Positions 55,674 to 64,000 of a DNA stretch of 64,000 bases are shown here, piece by piece. Position 1 is the first letter of the stretch; each line of letters begins with the position of its first letter. The notes beneath the pieces were generated by a model. The model did no database searches. It was not told the origin of the DNA and saw nothing but the letters and a program-made list of their open reading frames with translations. This DNA is from Salminus brasiliensis (Eukaryota > Chordata > Actinopteri > Characiformes > Bryconidae). Both the position numbers and the translations under genes were made by a program. The stretch is taken from positions 31,290,261-31,354,260 of the forward strand of contig NC_132878.1 of NCBI RefSeq assembly GCF_030463535.1. The letters are read 5' to 3'.

Positions 55674-58600
55674 AAAGAGAGAGAGAGATGGTACAATTAC
55701 ATTTACATATAACAGATGTTTTTGGATACTGTACCGTTTTGTACATCTTGTACATGGTGTTGGACTTGGGGCTAAAGGGTTTGTCGGTGCTGGATGAGAA
55801 CTGCTTGGCGGTGTAGGTGAGGAGGAGGAAGTCACTGAAAAGGAATGCCCACAGCTCCTTGCTGCTCTTAGTCTTCCACACTCGGCCGCTGTGGAGCAGT
55901 TTGCGGGGACCCAGGCAGTTGGTGAGAGAGTTGAAGACCAGGTGCTGGACAGGCAGAAGTGAGAGGGTAAAACACAGCACTATCAGACACCATTAGGATT
56001 ATGTGTGTATGCATATAGGCTTAGTTTACGTAATTTTGGACTTCTTTTTACCCCAGAAAATGTTCTGACAATTGATGTTGTTAAAATAAACCTTTAAAAT
56101 GTTTGTAGGTTTATGTAGTTGTTATGAAAGGCTTATGTAGGTGTAATGTACCCTACACTGCCTGTATGTCGTACTATGTGTACTTGGTCTATAGATGGAA
56201 ACCCTTTAAAATGGCAATGATTTCAGTATATTTGGATCGTCCAGGCAAACAAACATCACAATACACATTCACACTATCATATCTTTACAGAACATGGGAT
56301 GAGGGTGTGTTATGTAGGCTTTATGACTGATTATATAAGAGTAATCGTTCAGAGCGGTCCACAAAGCCTCACCTCGATGACCCCTTCACACTGCACATGA
56401 TTTTGGAGCCACTCCAGCCTGTCTGAGTTTTCCTTCTCCCTCACACCCTCGTTCACCTGCGAGCACAGCTCCTCCGCTCTGTCCAGTGCCTCCCGTAGGT
56501 TAGCCTGGTCTACGTGTCCTGCCGGAGTGTTCTCCAGAATCTGCAACCACACACACAAGGAAGTCTTACGTTTCAGATTTCTGACATCGCACTGAAATCG
56601 CTACACCCTGACAATATTGTCAGGTGTGTTACAGCACATGCAATTCCCATAATACACTATTTGTCCAAATGTTTGTGGACAGACCTTCTGATGAATGCAT
56701 TTAGCTACTTTAAGTTCCACCCACACAGATGCACACAACAGAATAGAAGTATTGACAATAAAAAGGACTCTCTGGAACAGATAAACATGAACCTGTTGGC
56801 ATGCCACACCATGTCAATGCGCGGTGTGGACTAGAGGGGTATAAAGCCCCCGAGCATTGAGCTGTGGAGCAGTGGAACAGCGTTCTCTGGAATGATAGAT
56901 GTTGCTCCATCCAATACTTTTGGAATGAGTTGGTTAGTTGGGAATGAGGTGGGGTGGTGATCATCCAACATCCTGACCTCACTAACACTCTTTTTGCTAA
57001 ATGCAATCAAATCCTTACAGCAATGCTGCTCCAGAAGAAAGCCTTCCCTGGACAGTAGAGACAGTTTCTTCAACAAAAACAGGAAACACTATTTTTAATA
57101 CCTTTGATTTTGGATTCTGGATTTTGATTTTTTTGTAGAAACACTAAATGAGCCAGTGTCCAAATAATTTTGTCCATACAGCGAACACAATTTATGTAAA
57201 TGGTAATTTCTCTGTATCATTTTTTTAGGGACGGAGCTCTTACATTTCTGATGAGCAGAGGGTAGCGCGTGATCCTCTGCATGGGCTTCAGCAGGAAACT
57301 GGACAGTGGCATTCCTTTACAGCGGTAATTAGTGGCAATTTTCTACAGGAGTGAGAACAGAGAAGCATGCAAAGATCAGCATTGCTCAGAAGCTACATAT
57401 AGACCAATATACAGTGGTGGCTATAGTGGAAATTACAGTAAACATTCTGGTTCCCAGTCAGTTCCCAGCTTGTCTGTTAAAGCACTGCTGCACAAAGTGG
57501 TTATCTGTAGTTACTGTAGCCGCTCTAACTGGTCTGCCCATTCTCAGTTGACCTGATCCAAGTAAATTAGCTAATTAGCACACCAGGTCCATGTTTGGGA
57601 ACCGGTGCTGAAGTGCACAGTGCAGTGGCCTTCCTAAAGGTATAAGTTCTTATGGGATGTTGTGTAGTAGCAGGAACTTTAATAACCTTTAGGAAGAGTT
57701 TGAAGTCTGGTGACGCGTCAGTTTTCTGCTGCAGCAAAGCGGCAGCGTTCAGTTGACAGCTGCAGAAACGGATGTAGGCCTGCATGTGTGCAAGCTCGGA
57801 GGAGAGAATATCACCAATCATCTGCACTGGCATCCTCTCACCTGCTGTCTTCTTGCGCACACGCAAAGCCCTGGAAAACACACACAGTTTGTGCACGCAC
57901 TTTAAGAGCCACATTGGACCTCTCAAACTGTGTAATGCCAGGCCTAACTAAAAAAACAATACATACTGGTTACAGGAATTTTTTTTTTTTTACTTAACTT
58001 TACTATTTTTTTTAGTTCTAAATCTCAGTTTGGTCAACAATAAATTTTAAGTTAAGCCTCAAAACATTAGTAAATGTGTTGCAATTGCAAGATTTTAGTC
58101 TGCCCTTACTGTTTATTCCCATCTGTGGGTTAGAATGCTTCCTATTCTCAGACTCCTGATCATGGAGGGCTGTGGTGTTGCTGGAATTCAAACTAATGTC
58201 TCCTGTCTCTTGACAAGCAGTTGACAAGTTAGACAATTGCGCCAATCGTTTACGGCATTTAGCAGGATCTCTTGTCCAGAGCAACTTACAAAAGTGCTTT
58301 AATGTCCATTATGGGAATAAATCCTAGCCAGAACAAAATAGGTTAGAGGCCAAACTACCCAGATACTGCCAGAAACAAAAGCCAGTGCTATCTAAAGCTG
58401 TAAAGCCATGCACACATTTGTGTGCAACAAAAAACAGAAAGGTAAATTTACTCCTATGTTCAAAAGCCTCTCAGACTGGGGACATCATGTGGAATAGGGA
58501 GTCCTAACCTCCCCAGTGTGTTTTGAGGCTCAAATCAGTATGTAATGAAAAAACTAAACAATTCTGTACTCTGTGTAAATAGACCTGAATTTGTATTACA

Positions 58601-60624
58601 CTGTTGAATATAGATTCAGAAATGAACTGGACAAAATTATTTTCACCCTCAACTTAATATTTTGTAGCACACCCTTTGGAAACAATGACTGAAATCAGTC
58701 ACTTCTTGTAACTATGAATGAATTTCTGAACCTCTCTTCTGCCAACTGCTCCAGGTCTCTCAGATTTGAAGGGTGCCTTCTCCCAACTGCTGTCTTGGGA
58801 TCTCTCAACATGTGTTCTATAGGACTCCTGAACTCTCCAGCCTATTGTCCATTTCTGTGTGCTTTTTGAATTATGCTTTGAATCACTGTCCTGCTGGAAG
58901 ACCAATGGCCTCTGATGAAGACCAAGCTTTCTGAAACTGGCCCCTATATTGCGCTCTAAAATTCTCTGGTAGTCTCAGATTTTTTATATACCATGCACAC
59001 AGTCAAAGCATCCAGTGCCAGAAGCAGCCAAACAACCCCGAAACCATATTTGACTGTAGGGACTTTCCTTTGAAGGCCTGATTTTGTTTTCTGTAACTGG
59101 TACAATGCTATTTTGGTCTAATCTGTTCACAGGATGTTCTCTCAGAAGGACTGCTGCTGTGCCAAGACCTTTTTTTATGTCTCTGTGTCAACAGTGGGTC
59201 TCCTGGGTCTCCTACAATGGCGTACTATTTCATTCAGTGACGGCACTGAGTGTGAGCTGGCACTGTTGTACCTTGTGTCTTCAGGTCAGCTTGAATTAGT
59301 TTGGAAGTTGATAGAGCACATTATTATTAAAATCTCTGAAGATGGACTTGTAGCCTTCAGATTGTTCAAAAGAGGCATCACATGATTCAGACAGTAACGA
59401 GTGTCCTTGTCTTGTCCTTGTGTTTTCACTTCCTGGTCTGTGTCTCTGTTTTGCCCTGCCATTGGAACATTAGCACATGGCTCTGTTTAGGTTTGTTTCT
59501 TGTCTCTGCCCTGGCCCCGCATTGTCATTAGTGTTCCCACCTGTGCCTCCTCTGTAGCCTCGCCCTCTTGTTAGTCTCAGGGTGTTGCTTGTTGGTCTTT
59601 GTATAAGTAGTCCCTTTGTTCTCAATGTTCCTTTTCTGGTTATCTGATTTGTCTGTTCTCAGGATAGTGTTTCCTTGGTTTCCGTTCTGCTTTGTTTGGT
59701 TGTGTGTTACGGACGCCTCTGCCCCTAAGCTTCACATACTGTGACCAGATGTTTCTTATCATTTAGAACAGGTGCAAAGAATTTTCACCCAGTTCATTTC
59801 TAGAGTTCAGTTCAGTACTTCTTTTCTCAGCTTTTTTTGTGCTGTGAAGACCAAAGCGGTTGTAACCTCAACAATGTTCTGGGAGACGGGGTGCATTTTC
59901 TAAAAGGAATGCAGGGATACGTGTGCTGCTCTTTGCACTGTTTCTTCTCTGAGAAGTCATGGAGTGATGTGACTCACTTGAGCAGTTTGGTGTTGCACAT
60001 GATCAGCTCCCTCCAGTTCACAAAGATCACCCCCATCTCTGCCTCAGTCAAGCGGCCTGACTCAGCCATCGGCTTGTAGAAAACCTGCACGTACGCACAC
60101 ACACACACAGTTACTTTATCAATTAAGTAGACCTACTTTTGAATTTCTTAAAGTGCACTACTTAAACCACTTCAGGAGGTGGTCTGAGATGCATTTGATC
60201 CTCATGTTACAGCAGTGTAAACACATCCATCTCTCCAACACACATTCAACAACCACAAACTCTCCCAGCACAACACAAACAGCAGTAATAACTGCTGTAT
60301 AACAAGGTAATTTGCATATTTCATCCCACACAGCAATCGGATTTCAGTCTGACTAACCAGGGACGCATTTGACTACCTAGTGTAAACGCTTGTGGCTTAA
60401 GTCAGAATACAGTCCTGATACTAGTCAAATGAAGTTACCATGTGTAAACTTGTAAACGGGTCTATGTTGTGTATATGTATGTGTGTGTGCTTGGTTCTTT
60501 ACCTCCAGCACCAGCTCCAGGTCCTGTACGTAGGTGTGTTCTGTGTGAATGAGTTCGTGGATGTAGCCCTGCCGCTTTCTCTCCTCTGAACTCATGGAGT
60601 CTAAGCTCAGGAGGTCCGCACACC
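52609..60624 (-). CDS. itsn2: Intersectin-2 C-terminus: DH (RhoGEF), PH and C2 domains (partial gene)
   Basis: Intersectin long forms link endocytosis to actin by activating Cdc42. Minus-strand exons are 60624-60503, 60084-59978, 57870-57687, 57342-57244, 56540-56373, 55944-55735, 55514-55393, 54586-54504, 54382-54299, 53545-53372 and 52766-52609. They give 502 residues to the stop. The DH domain runs from [16 protein letters not shown] through [20 protein letters not shown] to [14 protein letters not shown]. The PH domain includes [19 protein letters not shown] and [14 protein letters not shown]. The C2 domain has [26 protein letters not shown] and [19 protein letters not shown]. The FAM228 neighbour and the ending favour ITSN2 over ITSN1. 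Which teleost duplicate it is remains open. The exon ending 53,372 uses a GC donor. EH and SH3 exons must lie beyond the right edge. Confidence 0.93.
52930..53008. repeat. (TA)n microsatellite in the last itsn2 intron
   Basis: A TA run of about 79 bases with one A insertion is followed by a poly(T) stretch. Confidence 0.95.
55630..55671. repeat. (TA)n microsatellite in an itsn2 intron
   Basis: This is a pure TA run, then GA-rich sequence, 60-100 bases beyond the PH exon donor at 55,734. Confidence 0.95.
56653..57183. mobile_element. MITE copy in an itsn2 intron
   Basis: TACACTATTTGTCCAAATGT and the inverted right end AATAATTTTGTCCATACAG bound a longer and more diverged family member. Confidence 0.7.
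58617..59803. mobile_element. Degraded DNA transposon in an itsn2 intron
   Basis: TTCAGAAATGAACTGG at the left and CCAGTTCATTTCTAG at the right are inverted ends. The interior is the frequent teleost theme (GCTCCAGGTCTCTCAGATTT, GAAGGGTGCCTTCTCCC, GTCCTGCTGGAAGACC) full of stops. A CT-rich block, about 59,395-59,720, looks like a separate insertion, perhaps LTR-derived. The superfamily is not assigned. Confidence 0.55.
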
Positions 60625-61894
60625 CTAAACACACACACATACACACCAACAAACACGTGCAGGCACACATACACATACAGATAAGCATGGATACATGTCT
60701 GGATGCACACACTTCATACTTCATACTTTACACTTCATTCGTACTATGCTCTGGTAGTGTGTGTGGTGCTGGTATGAGTGTATCAGGCACAGCGATGTTG
60801 CGTTGTTGTTAAGTGTATCTCTTAGAGGACACAAATGCAAGTAGCATTTTTCTGCACATTTTAGACAGTTTCTATTTATTAACTGAATTATATATATTAA
60901 TAAAAAAAACTAATTCATACATGACACAGGTTATGTATACTAAAGGAACAGTATTTCAAAATATGGACATTTGATCTCCAATTGAAAGACGGAGGTAATA
61001 TACCGAAAATCATTTGTATGAGAGTAAGATTTAAGGCCTACACCTAGACCAAGACATCGGAAACAATGTGACTCCAAATTTTATTATTTGGTTATGTTTA
61101 ACCAGACACAGCATTTGAGCACAAAAGCCTGTATCTGCTGTGAATCATAAAGGTCGAAATGGTTTGGAGCTGCTTTTTTGCAGTAGGGCTCTCCAACATA
61201 AAATCCACTAGAAATTGTTTTATTGTATCTGACAGCGCTGGAGGAAAATAGAGACCATCTGTCTAAAAACTAAAGCTAAAACGTCACACAGCTGAAAGAA
61301 TTCTGCATGGAGCAGAGGGAAAAACATTCTCCCAGTTGATGTCAGAGACTGGTAGAGCATTATAGAAAATGTCTAACTGAAGTTTTTTTCAGCTATTAAG
61401 GCAGAGATAGTTCTAACTTTTTCCTCACAAGAAAAATCTGTTTTCTGTGTTTATTTATATATATCCTTCACATCTCTTAATATTGTGTAAATTAAGAGGA
61501 AATGTCCATGTGTTTAAATTTATAAAAAAAGACAAACCACTAGCTACAACTCCCCCTATTGCACCATGCCACCAGCACTGGGTGGGTGAAGGCTGGCATG
61601 TGCCTTAATCGGAGACACATGAAGCTCCACCTCATCTTGACACAGCCAATGCTTAAACTTGCAAGCACTTGTTCAAAACTGATGAATGTCATCAATATTA
61701 AGCAATATTAGCAGACAACCAATAACCAATATGACAATTCCTTCACTTTTCCTTATTTACTTATCATTTAGAAGATGTGCCAACTGTGAAATTGATAAAT
61801 GGCCAGTGGTGGCTTTGCAGGGCAAAGAGAACTGCAGCAACAAATGGGCTACAGTTTTTAACTGTACACATACAGAGTGCACCTACTGTATACG

Positions 61895-62300
61895 GTAGGT
61901 TTTTGTGCTCATATGATGACCAGTAAGTGGAAATACAAGGAAGGTGTTTCTAATAAAGTGGCCAGGGAGTTGACGCACAAGGTAGGTTTTTCCAATAAAG
62001 TGGTCAGTAAGTGGAGGAACAAGGAAAGTGTTTCTAATAAAGTGACCAGTAAGTGGAAGAACAAGGAAGGTGTTTCTAATAAAGTGGCCACTGAGTGGAC
62101 GCACAAGGTAGCTGTTTCTACTAAAGTGGTCAGTAAGTGTAGGTACAAGGAAGATGTTTCTAATAAAGTGACCAGTGAGAGGAAGCACAAGGTAGGTTGT
62201 TCTAATAAAGTGGCCAGTAAGCGTAGGTACAAGAAATGTGTAAGGTGGCCAGTGAGAAAAAGCACAAGGTAGGGGGTTCTAAAGCAGTAGTAGAAGTGAG
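61895..62300. repeat. 42-bp minisatellite
   Basis: About nine imperfect units follow the theme TTTCTAATAAAGTGGCCAGT then AAGTGGAAGAACAAGGAAGG. Because 42 is a multiple of three, long frames arise on both strands (131, 118 and 101 codons), but they are just the repeat read through. Confidence 0.9.
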
Positions 62301-63244
62301 TGTAGGTGCAAGTAAGACGTGTTAATGTTTATACACACACATTGTCAAATAATAGTGACACACAGAAACACCCATGTGCACAAACAACACTGAGCACAGT
62401 GTGTCTGGCTGTGTTCGGCATCGAGCAAAAGCACACGGCCACAGAGTCTCAGTGTTAAAAACTTTATTTCTTTATTTCTCTTCAAGCACTCTGTGCTCCA
62501 CAGCAAAATCTCCATTAGAAAAACACTGCAAAGCCGAAGTGTAACGTCTGTTAGAACGCATGGAATCCTGGTGTGGCTGTTAGCTGGTTGCATAGCGACT
62601 GCTCAAGTGCATCAGGGGCGTGTGAGTGTCAGTGTGTGTGTGTGTGTGTGTTCTGCTACATTTCAACTGGAAGAAGCTGACTAACAAAGCCATCGTCTAG
62701 ATAGGCTAGGTGAGGATGGAGTGTATGCTGGTATAGTGTAAGGACACATACACACATCTACATGTAGACTCACCTGAGCACACACACAAAAAGCATACCT
62801 GTCTACATGCACACACACACACACACACACAAACACCTATACTCCTGTGCATACTAACAGTACTGTATAAATGTCCAAAAGTACTCCTTATTTTATTTCA
62901 TTTCGAGTCAAAACAGTCATTAAGTAGTAAGGAAGCATTAGCTTTTTCATTTTTCAGCATCAAGAAAACATCTGTTTATCAGAAAATGACAGACACCTCT
63001 GCAGCTAACTCTCCTATCAGATGTTTGGGTGTTTAGTGTGTCCATGTTCAGCTCCATTATCGCTTCTCCTCTTTTCAGAAGACCCACTTTCACGGTTTCT
63101 GCGGCAAATTTTTCACACATCTCCACAGTTCACTCTGACTATGTCTTATGTGCCTTTTATGAATCTATGTATGCTTGGATTATCGTCACACTGGAATGAA
63201 TAAATCTCTCCTCTAATCCTCTTATATGTCTTATCCTAGTACAC

Positions 63245-63800
63245 TAGAAACACCAAAGCTACCACCTCGAATAGCATACAAACACCTTGAATAGCATAGC
63301 AATCAACTAGCATCACCCTAGCTACCTTTAGACATGGCATAGTAACTTGTAAGCTATATTCTACCAACCATGTAACAACCATCTAGCAGTCTGAGAAAAC
63401 ATCTGGGATACCATAGCTACCCAGCAACACCAAACCAATGACTTAGCAAGCACTTGGAACAGCATAGCAATGTCCTAGCAACCCAATAGCAATCACCTAG
63501 GATGCAACCACTTAGCAATAGCATAGCAACCGCTTGGAACAGCACAAGAACTGTCTAGCAAGCCCATAGCAACCGTCTCGGATGTCACAGCAAGTGCTTG
63601 GTAACACCATGACAATCACTTGGAAAAAGTTCCCATAACTGTCCCATAATAAGCCCCTGGGACACCATAGTAGAGAAACCATTTAAAACAGCTTTTCATC
63701 TGCCTAGCAACCCCATAGAAACCACCTGTAATATAATTGCAAGACGACAACCACTTGGAAAGGAGAGCCACCCCATAGCAACCAACTAGCAACACCTACT
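63245..63800 (+). repeat. Degenerate CCATAGCAACC-type minisatellite
   Basis: Imperfect units of about 30 bases carry CATAGCAACCACTTGGAAC and related forms. They are the reverse complement of the theme at 2,985-3,570. Confidence 0.75.
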
Positions 63801-64000
63801 GAGACTGAACTTAATGGAAATGAAATAAATTAAGGATTTGATCTCTGACTTTTGCACAGTACTGTAGGTGGACACAACACTTATAAACACACATATATTC
63901 ACACACACACACACACACACAACGGTCCTTCTCTCACTCTAGTACACACTGAACAAAACTACTCTGAAAATGTAAAGGCCGTCCCAGTCCTATAAAGCCT

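Larger units (their letters stand above)
60625..64000. other. Probable itsn2 intron, no exon recognised
   Basis: No SH3-type coding was found on the minus strand between the DH exon at 60,624 and the window edge. The stretch holds the 42-bp minisatellite, CA runs (about 62,812-62,830 and 63,903-63,922) and a degenerate minisatellite at 63,245-63,800. If itsn2 continues to the right, this is all intron. Confidence 0.6.

Noticed and set aside
61877-62272. Open frames of 101-131 codons on both strands
   Set aside because: They are translations of the 42-bp minisatellite, with no non-repeat coding part and no splice context.
62345-62600. Terminal exon or 3' UTR of a short intersectin form
   Set aside because: Reverse-strand AATAAA-like signals near 62,465 are suggestive, but no SH3 coding or stop codon in phase can be shown within the window.

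Overview
The window is vertebrate nuclear DNA from a teleost fish. Genes have many short exons with GT-AG introns, and the DNA carries abundant microsatellites, tRNA-derived SINE copies, MITEs and a Tc1-type transposon. It also holds finTRIM (fish-specific TRIM) genes. The repeats would suit an otophysan such as a characiform or catfish, but the species cannot be fixed from sequence alone. There are no operons, CRISPR arrays or prokaryotic signals. Gene names come from my recognition of family motifs, not from a search.

Layout. (1) 4,372-15,698 (+): il20ra (crfb8), a class II cytokine receptor alpha chain in seven coding exons, reconstructed to about 563 residues. (2) 18,655-19,670 (-): a broken finTRIM relic. 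(3) 21,789-29,357 (-): cfap206, a ciliary axoneme protein, complete in 12 exons (about 619 residues), with an RFX X-box upstream of its start. (4) 30,370-34,211 (+): a finTRIM gene that lacks a RING. (5) 36,041-41,694 (+): a finTRIM gene with RING, B-boxes, coiled coil and B30.2. It has two tandem copies of its 60-bp linker exon and a Tc1 element with an intact transposase frame in one intron. (6) about 44,190-49,815 (+): a fam228-like gene with unclear ends and an X-box/NRF1-like promoter. (7) 52,609-60,624 (-): the DH-PH-C2 end of an intersectin, best read as itsn2. Its SH3 and EH part lies beyond the right edge.

The genes fall into three themes: immunity (il20ra, finTRIMs), cilia (cfap206, perhaps fam228) and endocytosis/Cdc42 signalling (itsn2). 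The fam228-itsn2 pairing matches the human 2p23 neighbourhood. IL20RA and CFAP206 are both on human chromosome 6. The finTRIM cluster therefore sits where two ancestral linkage blocks meet. The rest is repeat-rich intergenic and intronic DNA. At least five copies or fragments of one roughly 400-500 bp MITE family recur, and one degenerate minisatellite appears near both ends of the window in opposite orientation.
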